DNA of 64,000 bases, taken from the NCBI RefSeq assembly GCF_013409345.1, contig NZ_JACCBB010000001.1, positions 372,001-436,000 of the forward strand. Direction: 5' to 3'. Positions 16,352 through 25,237 of the stretch are shown piece after piece. The stretch comes from Kineococcus aurantiacus. GTDB lineage: Bacteria > Actinomycetota > Actinomycetes > Actinomycetales > Kineococcaceae. The position numbers were made by a program, and so were the translations under genes. Numbering within the stretch: position 1 is the first letter of the stretch; the number at the start of each line of letters is the position of its first letter. Below the pieces are notes generated by a model, which was not told the origin of the DNA, made no database searches, and was given only the letters and a program-made list of their open reading frames with translations.

Positions 16352-17718
16352 CAACGCCCCCTGATGATCTTGCGCAACCGCGTGAGCCGTTCCCGCACCG
16401 CCGCCTCGAACCCGCGGTCGGTGGGGACGTAGTAGTCCTTGCCCACCAGCGCGTCCGGCGCGTACTGCTGCTCGGCGACGCCGGCGGGCACGTCGTGGGT
16501 GTACACGTACCCCGCGCCGTGCCCGATCCCCTTCGCCCCCGCGTAGTGGGCGTCGCGCAGGTGCGCGGGCACGGACCCGCCGAGCCCGGCGCGCACGTCG
16601 GCGATCGCGGCGTTGATGCCGTTGTAGGAGGCGTTGGACTTCGGCGCGGTCGCGTTGTGCACGACGGCCTGGGCCAGGACGATCCGCGCCTCGGGCATCC
16701 CGATCTGGGCGACGGCGTGCAGGGCCGCGACGGCCGTCTGCAGCGCCGAGGGGTCGGCCATGCCGACGTCCTCGCTGGCGGAGATGACGATGCGGCGGGC
16801 GATGAAGCGGGGGTCCTCCCCCGCCTCGATCATCCGGGCCAGGTAGTGCAGGGCCGCGTCGACGTCGGAACCGCGCATCGACTTGATGAAGGCGCTGGCG
16901 ACGTCGTAGTGCTGGTCGCCGGCCCGGTCGTAGCGGACGGCGGCGCGGTCGAGGGCGCGTTCGGCGTCGGCGAGGGTGACGACGGGTTCGCCGTCCCCGT
17001 CCAGGGCCGTCCCCGCGGCGGCCTCCAGCGCGGTGAGCGCCCGGCGGGCGTCCCCGTCGGCGACCCGGACGAGGTGCTCGAGGGCGTCGTCCTCCACGCG
17101 CACCTCCCCGTCCAGCCCGCGCGGGTCCGCCACGGCCCGCAGCACCAGCCCGCGCACGTCGTCGGCCGTCAGCGGCCGCAGGGTCAGCAGCAGCGAACGG
17201 GACAGCAGGGGGGTGACGACGGAGAAGTTGGGGTTCTCGGTGGTGGCCGCCACGAGCACGACCCAGCGGTTCTCCACCCCCGGCAGCAGGGCGTCCTGCT
17301 GGGCCTTGGTGAACCGGTGGATCTCGTCGAGGAACAGGACGGTCTGGCGGCCGTACAGGTCGCGGTCGGTGCGGGCGGTCTCCACGACGGTCCGCACGTC
17401 CTTGACGCCGGCGGTCACGGCGGACAGCTCGGCGAAGGTGCGGCCGCCGGAGGAGGCCAGCACGGTCGCCAGCGTCGTCTTCCCGGTGCCCGGCGGGCCC
17501 CAGAGGATCACCGACGCGGGCCCGGCCCGGCCGAGGTCGCCGTCGGAGGCCAGCCGGCGCAGGGGCGAGCCCGGCCCGAGCAGGTGCTGCTGGCCGACGA
17601 CCTCGTCGAGGGAGCGGGGCCGCATGCGCACGGCCAGCGGGGCGCCGGCCAGGACGGAGCGGCGCGGCGTCCCCGGCTCGGGCCCGGTGGTGAACTCGCT
17701 GGAGAACAGGTCGGCCAC
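16351..17718 (-). CDS. rarA: Replication-associated recombination ATPase RarA (MgsA)
   Basis: 455 aa from GTG 17718; the frame stays open upstream without homology. AAA+ domain: Walker [13 protein letters not shown], Walker [10 protein letters not shown], sensor 1 ATTENP, sensor 2 [11 protein letters not shown]. The C-terminal MgsA/RarA domain has [36 protein letters not shown] and the end [16 protein letters not shown]. RarA acts at stalled forks and gaps. The start lies 7 nt after a TACCGT hexamer, so the mRNA is probably leaderless. The downstream PemK-like gene is translationally coupled. Confidence 0.94.
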   Translation of the reverse strand: MADLFSSEFTTGPEPGTPRRSVLAGAPLAVRMRPRSLDEVVGQQHLLGPGSPLRRLASDGDLGRAGPASVILWGPPGTGKTTLATVLASSGGRTFAELSAVTAGVKDVRTVVETARTDRDLYGRQTVLFLDEIHRFTKAQQDALLPGVENRWVVLVAATTENPNFSVVTPLLSRSLLLTLRPLTADDVRGLVLRAVADPRGLDGEVRVEDDALEHLVRVADGDARRALTALEAAAGTALDGDGEPVVTLADAERALDRAAVRYDRAGDQHYDVASAFIKSMRGSDVDAALHYLARMIEAGEDPRFIARRIVISASEDVGMADPSALQTAVAALHAVAQIGMPEARIVLAQAVVHNATAPKSNASYNGINAAIADVRAGLGGSVPAHLRDAHYAGAKGIGHGAGYVYTHDVPAGVAEQQYAPDALVGKDYYVPTDRGFEAAVRERLTRLRKIIRGR

Positions 17719-17725
17719 GCCCAGC

Positions 17726-17731
17726 ACGGTA
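17726..17731 (-). promoter_or_regulatory. -10 element for leaderless rarA
   Basis: TACCGT on the minus strand, 7 nt before the rarA GTG; no ribosome site fits between. Transcription should begin at or near the start codon. Confidence 0.5.
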
Positions 17732-17823
17732 CGGCCTGCCCCCGACGGGACCGCAGCTGCTGTCGCAGCCCGGTCACAGGTCGTCCCGACCCCGTTCCCA
17801 CGTGCGGCACCGACGGTGTGCGC

Positions 17824-18315
17824 ATGACGCAGAGCCAGCGGCCGGTCCCCACCCCCGTCCTGACCCACCTCGTGACCCACCTCGTGACCCGCGTCCCCGC
17901 GACGGCGGGCGGGGCCGGGCCGCGCGGCGCCGAGCTGCCCGCGGCGCTCACCCCGGCCCCGGCGCGCGCCGGCGCGGACGCGCTCCCGGCGGTGCCCCCG
18001 GTGGCGGCGCGCACCGACGGCGAGCGGCTGGACGTGGTGCTGGCCGGGGACGTGGACCTGGTGCCGGCCGGGGACCTGGCGCTGGTGCTGGGGCGGGTCG
18101 AGGGGCACGTGGGCGGGGGGTCGCGGGCCCGGGTGCACGTGGACGTGCGGGCGGTCACGGCCCTGGACGCCGTCGGCCTGCGGTTCGTCGAGGCGGTGCG
18201 CCGGACCTGCGCGGAGCACGGCGCGGCGTGCACGACGTCGCGGGCCCGGCCGGCCGTGGAACGGGTCCTGCAGCTGGTGCGCCCGGTCGTCGACGGCCAG
18301 CTCGCCGCGTCCTGA
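17824..18315 (+). CDS. STAS-domain protein (anti-sigma-antagonist-like)
   Basis: 163 aa, ATG start. Residues 1-60 are low-complexity and include a duplicated LVTHLVT coded by a 15-bp direct repeat near 17870-17890. Residues 62-160 form a STAS fold: [26 protein letters not shown], then [33 protein letters not shown]. In SpoIIAA-type antagonists the segment before the helix carries a phosphorylatable Ser (DSSG); here it reads DAVG, so kinase control at that site looks impossible. Its partner is unknown. A -10-like GACGGT lies 6 nt before the ATG. It is divergent from rarA. Confidence 0.78.
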   Translation: MTQSQRPVPTPVLTHLVTHLVTRVPATAGGAGPRGAELPAALTPAPARAGADALPAVPPVAARTDGERLDVVLAGDVDLVPAGDLALVLGRVEGHVGGGSRARVHVDVRAVTALDAVGLRFVEAVRRTCAEHGAACTTSRARPAVERVLQLVRPVVDGQLAAS

Positions 18316-18467
18316 CTTCCGGTACCCGGGGCCATCTCCTGCGCCTATGACCGCAGGTGGGCGGGGCGCTGCCGCACGGCCCCCGTTGGCCCGTCCCAGT
18401 GACGACGCACAGGTCCGTCTCAGGGTTTCCGGGGACAGCTGGCAGCTCCGGGGTCGACGATGAGGCC

Positions 18468-19226
18468 ATGACCGCGACCACCACCAACCGGCGCTCGGAC
18501 CTCACCCGCCCCGACGGGACCGCCCTGCGCGTCCTCGTCGTCGACGACGAGTCGACGCTGTCCGAACTGCTGAGCATGACCCTGCGCTACGAGGGCTGGG
18601 AGGTGCAGACGGCCGGCAACGGCCTCGACGCGGTCCGCGCCGCCCGCAGCTTCCGCCCCGACGCGGTCATCCTCGACATCATGCTGCCGGACATCGACGG
18701 CCTGGAGGTCCTGCGCCGCCTGCGCGCCGACGCCACCGACGTCCCCGTCCTCTTCCTCACCGCCAAGGACGCCGTCGAGGACCGCGTCGCGGGCCTGACC
18801 GCCGGCGGCGACGACTACGTCACCAAGCCCTTCAGCCTGGAGGAGGTCGTGGCGCGGCTGCGCAGCCTGCTGCGCCGCTCGGGCCTGACCGCGGTCAAGG
18901 CCGAGCCGGTCCTGTCGGTGGGCGACCTGGTCCTGGACGAGGACAGCCACGAGGTGGTGCGCGCCGGGGAGGAGATCCGCCTGACGGCCACCGAGTTCGA
19001 GCTGCTGCGCTACCTCATGCGCAACCCGCGCCGGGTGCTGTCCAAGGCCCAGATCCTCGACCGCGTCTGGAACTACGACTTCGGCGGCCAGGCCAACATC
19101 GTCGAGCTGTACATCTCCTACCTGCGCCGCAAGATCGACGCCGGCCGCAACCCGATGATCCACACCGTCCGCGGGGCCGGGTACGTCCTCAAGCCCGCCG
19201 ACGGCGCCGTCGCGGCCGCCGGCTGA
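18468..19226 (+). CDS. OmpR-family response regulator
   Basis: 252 aa from ATG 18468 (a GACGAT hexamer is 6 nt upstream; no ribosome site). Receiver domain: acidic pair VVDDEST, phospho-acceptor Asp70 in [12 protein letters not shown], switch Thr in LFLTAKD and Lys120 in [14 protein letters not shown]. The winged-helix domain (about 145-240) has [30 protein letters not shown] and [10 protein letters not shown]...[11 protein letters not shown]. The sensor kinase follows 41 bp downstream, and two cell-envelope glycosyltransferases follow that. Envelope or sugar-transfer genes are therefore likely targets (inference). Layout resembles PhoP/TcrA-like regulators. Confidence 0.93.
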   Translation: MTATTTNRRSDLTRPDGTALRVLVVDDESTLSELLSMTLRYEGWEVQTAGNGLDAVRAARSFRPDAVILDIMLPDIDGLEVLRRLRADATDVPVLFLTAKDAVEDRVAGLTAGGDDYVTKPFSLEEVVARLRSLLRRSGLTAVKAEPVLSVGDLVLDEDSHEVVRAGEEIRLTATEFELLRYLMRNPRRVLSKAQILDRVWNYDFGGQANIVELYISYLRRKIDAGRNPMIHTVRGAGYVLKPADGAVAAAG

Positions 19227-19267
19227 CGACCCGCCGCACCCACCGACACCCCGGAGCCGATCCACCG

Positions 19268-20800
19268 GTGCCCCCGCCGCTCCCCCGGCTGCGCAGCCGT
19301 TCCCTGCGCAGCCGGCTGGTCCTGACCACCAGCGCCCTGCTCGTGGCGGTCGGCCTGGTCATCGGGGTCGTGACGACCGTGGCCCTGTACGCCTCGCTCA
19401 TGGGGCGCGTGGACACGCAGCTGGAGCAGACGGTGACGCGCTCGCAGCGCTTCGTGGGCGACCCCGACCGCGGGTTCGACGGCGGGTTCGACGGCGACGT
19501 GTACCGCCCGCCGCCCACCGCGGCGCAGGACGCCTGCGCCGCGGGCACCACCCCGTCGTTCATCGGGCCCGGCCAGGGCGACGGGACGCTGTACGCCCGC
19601 TTCGCCGGCGGGCAGCTGGTGACGGGGCAGTCCGGCGTCTACGACGACGGCAACTCCACCGCCGGCGCTCCCTGCGTCAAGGAGCTGACGACGGCCCAGG
19701 CGCGGGTGCTGGAGGACGTCACCGACGGCCAGGAGCTGCGGGTGGAGCTGCCCGGCCTGGGCGACTACCGGGTCGTGGGCACCGCCCTGGACGACGGGTC
19801 GCTGCAGGTCTCCGGCGTCCCCCTCGCCGAGGTCGACCGCACGATGCTGACCGTGGTCGGCGTGGAGGCCGCGGTGGTCCTGGGCGGTGTCGCGCTGGCC
19901 GCCGTGGCCGGGTCGGTCCTGGTGCGCCGCGACCTGCTGCCGCTGCAGCGGGTCGCCGCGACCGCCGCCCGCGTCTCGGAGCTGGAGCTGGACCGCGGGG
20001 AGGTGGACCTCACGCTGCGGGTCCCCGACGCCGACACCGACGAGGCCACCGAGGTCGGCAAGGTCGGCCTGGCGCTGAACCGCCTGCTCGACAACGTCGG
20101 CTCGGCCCTGGAGGCCCGCCACGGGTCCGAGCAGCGCGTCCGGCAGTTCGTCGCCGACGCCTCCCACGAGCTGCGCACCCCGCTGGCCGCGATCCGCGGC
20201 TACTCCGAGCTGACCCGCCGCAGCGCCGAACCGGTCCCCGACGACGTCCGGCACGCCCTGGGCCGCGTGGAGTCCGAGGCGGTCCGCATGACCGGCCTGG
20301 TCGAGGACCTCCTGCTGCTGGCCCGCCTGGACTCCGGCCGCCCCCTCGAACGCGAACCGGTCGACCTCACGATGACCGTCCTGGACGCCGTGAGCGACGC
20401 CCGGGTCGCCGGCCGGGACCACACCTGGCGCCTGGAGCTGCCCGAGGAGGCCGTGGAGGTCGTCGGCGACCCCGGCCGGCTGCACCAGGTGCTGGCGAAC
20501 CTGCTCGCCAACGCCCGCACCCACACCCCGCCCGGCACGACCGTCACCGTGGCGCTGACGCGCGAGGGCGACCAGGTGCACGTGGAGGTCGTCGACGACG
20601 GCCCCGGCATCCCGGCCGAGCTGCAGCCGCGCGTCTTCGAGCGGTTCGCCCGCGGCGACTCCTCCCGCTCGCGCGCCGCGGGCAGCACGGGGCTGGGGCT
20701 GGCCATCGTGCAGGCCGTCGTCACCTCCCACCACGGGTCGGTGACGGTCCACAGCCGCCCGGGCCGCACGGCGTTCCGCGTGAGCCTGCCCGCCGCGTGA
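19268..20800 (+). CDS. Two-component sensor histidine kinase
   Basis: 510 aa, GTG start. Membrane helix 1 at about residues 17-42, an outside sensor region of about 150 residues with two Cys (DACAAG, APCVKE), helix 2 near 197-220, a HAMP linker, then the HisKA domain with His300 in FVADASHELRTPLAAIRGYSEL. ATP-binding motifs: N box LANLLANARTH, G1 VDDGPGIP, F box FERFARGD and G2 GSTGLGLAIV. It should phosphorylate the regulator encoded just upstream. The signal is unknown. The stop codon sits inside a 17-bp tandem repeat. Confidence 0.93.
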   Translation: MPPPLPRLRSRSLRSRLVLTTSALLVAVGLVIGVVTTVALYASLMGRVDTQLEQTVTRSQRFVGDPDRGFDGGFDGDVYRPPPTAAQDACAAGTTPSFIGPGQGDGTLYARFAGGQLVTGQSGVYDDGNSTAGAPCVKELTTAQARVLEDVTDGQELRVELPGLGDYRVVGTALDDGSLQVSGVPLAEVDRTMLTVVGVEAAVVLGGVALAAVAGSVLVRRDLLPLQRVAATAARVSELELDRGEVDLTLRVPDADTDEATEVGKVGLALNRLLDNVGSALEARHGSEQRVRQFVADASHELRTPLAAIRGYSELTRRSAEPVPDDVRHALGRVESEAVRMTGLVEDLLLLARLDSGRPLEREPVDLTMTVLDAVSDARVAGRDHTWRLELPEEAVEVVGDPGRLHQVLANLLANARTHTPPGTTVTVALTREGDQVHVEVVDDGPGIPAELQPRVFERFARGDSSRSRAAGSTGLGLAIVQAVVTSHHGSVTVHSRPGRTAFRVSLPAA

Positions 20801-20830
20801 GCCTGCCCGCCGCATGAGCCTGCCCGGCGA
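20780..20830. repeat. 17-bp tandem repeat across the sensor-kinase stop codon
   Basis: Two exact copies of GTGAGCCTGCCCGCCGC (20780-20796, 20797-20813) and a third diverged copy (20814-20830). The kinase TGA is at 20798-20800, inside copy two, so copy number changes would alter the 3' end of the gene or its spacer. Confidence 0.85.
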
Positions 20831-20894
20831 GTCCCACAGGCCGGCCACAGCGGCGCCCCACCCCCCGCGGAGGTGACCACCCGAAGGTGGGGGC

Positions 20895-22208
20895 ATGACA
20901 GCGACCGCCTCCCGCTCCACGGGGGTCACGCCCCGGCCCCGCCCGGCCACCGGCCCCCGGGGTCCCGAGGGTCCCGCTCCCGTCCTGGACGTCGTGATCC
21001 CGGTCCACGACGAGCAGGTCGACCTCGAACCGTGCGTCCGGCGCCTGCACGCGCACGTGGCGACGTTCCCCTTCCGCACCCGCATCACCGTGGCGGACAA
21101 CGCCAGCACCGACGCGACCCCGCAGGTGGCGGCGGCGCTGGCCGCCGAGCTGCCCGACGTGCGGCACGTGCGGCTGGAGGAGAAGGGCCGCGGCCGCGCG
21201 CTCAAGCACGTGTGGACCGCCTCGGACGCGCAGGTCCTGGCGTACATGGACGTGGACCTGTCCACCGACCTGGCGGCCCTGCTCCCGCTCGTGGCGGGAC
21301 TGCTGTCCGGGCACTCCGACGTGGCGATCGGCTCGCGGCTGGCCAGGGGGTCGCACGTCGTGCGCGGGGCCAAGCGCGAGTTCATCTCCCGCTGCTACAA
21401 CCTCATCCTCCACGGCACCCTGCGCGTGCGGTTCACCGACGCCCAGTGCGGTTTCAAGGCCCTGCGGGCCGACGTGGCGCAGCGGATCCTGCCGCTGGTG
21501 GAGGACACCGGCTGGTTCTTCGACACCGAGGTGCTGGTGCTGGCCGAACGGTCCGGCCTGCGCATCCAGGAGATCCCCGTCGACTGGGTCGACGACCCGG
21601 ACTCGAGCGTCGACATCGTCGCCACCGCGGTGGCCGACCTGCGCGGCATCCGCCGCCTGGCCGGGGCGATGGCCACGGGGAAGCTGCCGCTGAAGGAGAT
21701 CCGCGCGAGCCTGGGCCGCGGCCCGCAGCCGACGCAGGTGGCCGGTGTCCCCACCTCCCTGGCCGGGCAGCTCACCCGGTTCGTCGGCGTGGGGGTCGCC
21801 AGCACCGCGGCCTACGCGGTGCTGTACCTGCTGCTCCAGGAACTCACGAGCGCGCAGGTCGCGAACTTCCTCGCCCTGCTCGTCACGGCCGTGGGGAACA
21901 CGGCCCTGAACCGGCGGCTGACCTTCGGCGTCCGCGGCTCCGACGGCGTGGCCCGGCACCAGGCCCAGGGGTTGTTCGTGTTCCTGCTCGGCTGGGCCAT
22001 CACCTCCGGCAGCCTGCTGGCGCTGCACTCGGGCCGGCCGGACGCCGGCCGGGGGCTGGAACTGGCCGTGCTGACCGTCGCCAACCTGGCGGCGACGGTC
22101 GTGCGGTTCCTGCTGCTGCGCTCGTGGGTCTTCCGCAACCGCCGCCACCACCAGCCCGGTGCCGCCCCGGCCGCGGTGCCCGCGGACGCCGCGCAGGAGG
22201 AGGCGTGA
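20895..22208 (+). CDS. GT2 glycosyltransferase fused to a GtrA membrane domain
   Basis: 437 aa, ATG with AAGGTGGGGG upstream. Residues 30-265 are a dolichol-phosphate-sugar synthase-like GT2 domain: VVIPVHDEQVDLEPCV, VADNASTDAT, catalytic DVDLSTDL, SRLARGSHVVRGAKREFISRCYN and GFKALRADVAQRIL. Residues 285-415 form a GtrA domain with four membrane segments (FVGVGVASTAAYAVLYLLL to VVRFLLLRSWVF). It probably charges polyprenyl phosphate with a sugar and helps flip it. The next gene overlaps its stop (GTGA) and encodes a matching lipid-sugar-dependent transferase. Confidence 0.9.
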   Translation: MTATASRSTGVTPRPRPATGPRGPEGPAPVLDVVIPVHDEQVDLEPCVRRLHAHVATFPFRTRITVADNASTDATPQVAAALAAELPDVRHVRLEEKGRGRALKHVWTASDAQVLAYMDVDLSTDLAALLPLVAGLLSGHSDVAIGSRLARGSHVVRGAKREFISRCYNLILHGTLRVRFTDAQCGFKALRADVAQRILPLVEDTGWFFDTEVLVLAERSGLRIQEIPVDWVDDPDSSVDIVATAVADLRGIRRLAGAMATGKLPLKEIRASLGRGPQPTQVAGVPTSLAGQLTRFVGVGVASTAAYAVLYLLLQELTSAQVANFLALLVTAVGNTALNRRLTFGVRGSDGVARHQAQGLFVFLLGWAITSGSLLALHSGRPDAGRGLELAVLTVANLAATVVRFLLLRSWVFRNRRHHQPGAAPAAVPADAAQEEA

Positions 22209-24289
22209 GCACCACCTCCGGCAGCTGGGCCCGCACCGTCACCGCTCCCGAGCTGGGCCGGTTCCGCCGCGCCGCGACGGCGGCGTGGCGGGGCCGGGAG
22301 GAGGACCCGCGCTGGGTGCGGCCCTGCCTGTACGGGCTGCTCGTCCTCACCGCCGTCCTGTACCTCGTCGGGCTCTCGGGGTCCGGCTGGGCGAACCCCT
22401 TCTACTCCGCCGCCGCCCAGGCCGGTTCACGGTCGTGGGAGGCCTGGTTCTTCGGGTCCTCCGACGCCTCGAACGCCATCACCGTCGACAAACCCCCGGC
22501 CGCGCTGTGGGTGACGGGGCTGTCGGTCCGCCTCTTCGGGTTGTCGTCGTGGTCGATCCTCGTGCCGCAGGCGCTGGAGGGCGTCGCCGCCGTCGGTCTG
22601 CTGCACGCCACGGTCCGCCGCCGCAGCACCCCCGCCGCCGGGCTCATCGCCGGGTTCCTGCTCGCCACGACGCCCGTGGCGACCCTCATGTTCCGGTTCA
22701 ACAACCCCGACGCGCTGCTGGTGCTGCTCGTGGTCGCGGCGACCTGGGGCGTGCTGAAGGCCGTCGACACCGGGCGCGCCCGGTTCCTGTACTGGGCCGG
22801 GGTCTTCCTGGGCCTGGGGTTCCTCACCAAGCAGCTGCAGGTGTTCCTCGTCCTGCCCGGCCTCGCGCTGGCCTACCTGTGGGCGGCCCCGCACGGCCTG
22901 GGCCGGCGGGTCCGGCACCTGCTCCTCGCCGCAGGCACGCTGCTCGTCGCGGGCGGCTGGTGGGTCGCGGTCGTCGAGCTCGTCCCCGACTCCTGGCGCC
23001 CGTACGTCGGCGGGTCGCAGGAGAACTCCTTCCTGGAACTGACGTTCGGCTACAACGGGTTCGGCCGGCTCACGGGGGACGAGACGGGCAGCGTGGGCGG
23101 CACCGGCGGGTGGGGCGAGACGGGCCCGGGCCGGATGTTCGACGCCGAGTTCGGCGGGAACATCTCCTGGCTCCTGCCGGCGGCGTTCGCGCTCGCCGTG
23201 GCCGGGTTCGTCCTGACCCGCCGGGCCGGGCGCACCGACGTCGGCCGCGCCGCCCTCGTGGCCTGGACGGGCTGGCTCGTCGTCACGTCCGCCGCCTTCA
23301 GCTTCATGTCCGGGATCATCCACCCCTACTACTCCGTGGCCCTGGCCCCGGCGGTCGCGGCCCTCGTGGCGACGGGCTCGGTGCAGCTGTGGCGGCGCCG
23401 GTCGGCGCGGTCCGCCCTGCCGGTCCTGGCGGGCGTCGTGGCCCTCAGCACCGCGTGGTCGTTCGTGCTGCTCGGCCGCAGCGGCGACTTCCTGCCGTGG
23501 CTGCGCTGGGTCGTCCTCGTCACCGGGGTCGTGGGCACCGCCGGGCTGGCCGCGGCCGGGTTCGTGCGCGGGCCGCTGCTGCGCTCGCTGCAGCAGGCCG
23601 GTGCGGTGGCCGCCGCGCTCGCGGTGCTCGCCGGGCCGGTCGCGTACTCGGTCCAGACGGCCTCGACGGCCCACACCGGCGCCATCGTCTCGGCCGGACC
23701 GAGCTCCACCTCCGGGTTCGGCCTGGGCGGCGGTCGCGGGGGCCCGGGCGGCGGGGGCGGCCCGTTCAGCGGCCTGTTCACGCAGGGTCAGCTGCCCCCG
23801 GGGGGCGGCAGCCCGCAGCAGGCGCCCACGGGGGGTTTCGGGGGCTTCGGGGGTTTCGGCGGCGGGACCCGCGCCGGCGGGGGCGGAGGAGCCAGCGGGC
23901 TGCTGAACGCCACGACCCCCAGCGCCGAGCTGCAGGCCCTGCTGGAGGCGGACGTCGGCCGGTACCGCTGGGTGGCGGCGACGACCGGGTCGAACAACGC
24001 GGCCGGGTACCAGCTGGCGACGCAGGAGCCGGTCATGGCGATCGGCGGGTTCAACGGCACCGACCCCGCCCCGACGCTGGCCCAGTTCCAGCAGCACGTC
24101 GCCGACGGGGAAATCCACTACTACCTAGCCGGTTCCTCGATGGCCTCGACGAGCACGGGCGGCAGCGACGCCTCGCGCCGGATCGCGGCGTGGGTGGCGG
24201 AGAACTTCACGGCCGCGACCGTGGGGGGCGTCACGGTCTACGACCTGACGGCCGGCACCACGGGCGGCACGGCGAGCCCGACCTCCTGA
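22205..24289 (+). CDS. ArnT/YkcB-like membrane glycosyltransferase with Gly-rich outer loop
   Basis: 694 aa; GTG overlaps the previous stop. GT39/ArnT-like fold: first outer loop with SDASNAITVDKPPAALWVTG (acidic Asp and DKPP motif), then about ten to twelve membrane helices up to residue 490. A glycine-rich linker follows (about 500-560, repeated GGFGGFGG), then a C-terminal outside domain (VGRYRWVAATTGSNNAAGYQLATQ, AIGGFNGTDPAPTL) typical of the YkcA/YkcB C-terminal family. It should move a sugar from a polyprenyl phosphate, made by the GT2-GtrA protein, to an envelope acceptor. The acceptor is unknown. Confidence 0.9.
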   Translation: MSTTSGSWARTVTAPELGRFRRAATAAWRGREEDPRWVRPCLYGLLVLTAVLYLVGLSGSGWANPFYSAAAQAGSRSWEAWFFGSSDASNAITVDKPPAALWVTGLSVRLFGLSSWSILVPQALEGVAAVGLLHATVRRRSTPAAGLIAGFLLATTPVATLMFRFNNPDALLVLLVVAATWGVLKAVDTGRARFLYWAGVFLGLGFLTKQLQVFLVLPGLALAYLWAAPHGLGRRVRHLLLAAGTLLVAGGWWVAVVELVPDSWRPYVGGSQENSFLELTFGYNGFGRLTGDETGSVGGTGGWGETGPGRMFDAEFGGNISWLLPAAFALAVAGFVLTRRAGRTDVGRAALVAWTGWLVVTSAAFSFMSGIIHPYYSVALAPAVAALVATGSVQLWRRRSARSALPVLAGVVALSTAWSFVLLGRSGDFLPWLRWVVLVTGVVGTAGLAAAGFVRGPLLRSLQQAGAVAAALAVLAGPVAYSVQTASTAHTGAIVSAGPSSTSGFGLGGGRGGPGGGGGPFSGLFTQGQLPPGGGSPQQAPTGGFGGFGGFGGGTRAGGGGGASGLLNATTPSAELQALLEADVGRYRWVAATTGSNNAAGYQLATQEPVMAIGGFNGTDPAPTLAQFQQHVADGEIHYYLAGSSMASTSTGGSDASRRIAAWVAENFTAATVGGVTVYDLTAGTTGGTASPTS

Positions 24290-24302
24290 CCCGGCACGAC
24301 GA

Positions 24303-24332
24303 GGAGCGGTGGCCCCCAGGGGTCACCGCTCC
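24303..24332 (+). terminator. Terminator-like hairpin after the glycosyltransferase operon
   Basis: Arms 24303-24316 and 24319-24332 pair over 14 bp with one wobble, 13 bp past the transferase stop. No U-tract follows. Confidence 0.6.
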
Positions 24333-24427
24333 GGCGCGTCCCGGACCCGGTCACCGCCGCGCGGGGACGAACCCTCCGCACAGGCAGGGCCCACGAGCGG
24401 CACAGGGGCACCCGCCACCGTGGGGAC

Positions 24428-24658
24428 GTGACTCAGCGACTGCACCGCCGCCTCCTCGCCGCCGGCCTCCTCGCGGGGGTCACGACCGTGGGGCTGACCA
24501 CCGGCGCCCGGGCCGCGACGACGGTGGACACCGGCGACCGCCGGACCGTCGGGACCACGGCCGTCTCCCCCGCCGCCCTACCGGTGACCCCCGGCTCCGC
24601 CCCCACCGCCGCGGTGGGCGCCGAGCGCCGCACCCGGACGGTCACCGTCACGCTCTGA
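24428..24658 (+). CDS. Small secreted peptide, function unknown
   Basis: 76 aa, GTG start, CACCGT hexamer 6 nt upstream. The first 30 residues are a Sec-type signal peptide: basic MTQRLHRR, hydrophobic LLAAGLLAGVTTVGL, and GARA|A as a good cleavage site. The remaining 46 residues are Thr/Val/Ala-rich with no cysteine. I recognise no family. Its last 81 bp overlap the 3' end of the convergent PAP2 gene, so the C-terminus is constrained by the other strand and the gene call is only moderate. Confidence 0.5.
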   Translation: MTQRLHRRLLAAGLLAGVTTVGLTTGARAATTVDTGDRRTVGTTAVSPAALPVTPGSAPTAAVGAERRTRTVTVTL

Positions 24659-25237
24659 GCGGTCCGCCCACCAGGCCGCGGCCCCGACGAGCGCACCGGC
24701 CAGCAGCCAGCCGCCCAGGACGTCGGTGGGCCAGTGCGCCCCGAGCCAGACCCGGTCGACGGCGACGAGCGCGACCTCCACGGCTCCCACGGCGAGCACG
24801 GCGCCGCGCCGGGCCCGCGGCACCAGCAGCACCGCCACGACGAGCACGACCGTCGTGGAGGCCACGACGTGCCCGGAGGGGAACGACCCGCCGCTCGCCG
24901 TGGTCAGCCCGGCCTCCAGCGCGGGCCGGGGGCGGTCGGTGAGCGCCTTGACCACCGGGGACGCCACGGACGCCACGGCCCCGGCCAGCAGGGCCGCCCG
25001 GGCGCGCCGGCGACGGCCCGCGCGGTGGGCGGCCACCACGCCGACGAACCCGGCGAGGTACACCCACACCGGCTGCGTCACGGCCTCCACGACCTGCGCG
25101 ACGCGCGTCAGGCCCGGGTCGGCCTGCGCGGCGCGCACGGCGGCCGCGGACACCGCGCCGTCGCCGGGGACCTCGCCCACCACCACGAGGACGGTGAGCG
25201 CGGCGAACCCGGCGGCGCAGGCCAGGGCGAGCCGCAT
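24578..25237 (-). CDS. PAP2-family membrane phosphatase
   Basis: 219 aa; ATG 25237 overlaps the aspS TGA (TGATG). Five or six membrane segments. All three phosphatase motifs are present: KALTDRPRP (Kx6RP), SFPSGH (PSGH) and DRVWLGAHWPTD (Rx5Hx3D). These enzymes dephosphorylate lipid phosphates such as undecaprenyl pyrophosphate or phosphatidate on the outer side of the membrane. The substrate is not identifiable here. The C-terminal 30 residues (ERDGDRPGAALGAHRGGGG) look like non-conserved tail and are the part overlapping the small secreted peptide gene. Confidence 0.88.
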   Translation of the reverse strand: MRLALACAAGFAALTVLVVVGEVPGDGAVSAAAVRAAQADPGLTRVAQVVEAVTQPVWVYLAGFVGVVAAHRAGRRRRARAALLAGAVASVASPVVKALTDRPRPALEAGLTTASGGSFPSGHVVASTTVVLVVAVLLVPRARRGAVLAVGAVEVALVAVDRVWLGAHWPTDVLGGWLLAGALVGAAAWWADRSERDGDRPGAALGAHRGGGGGAGGHR

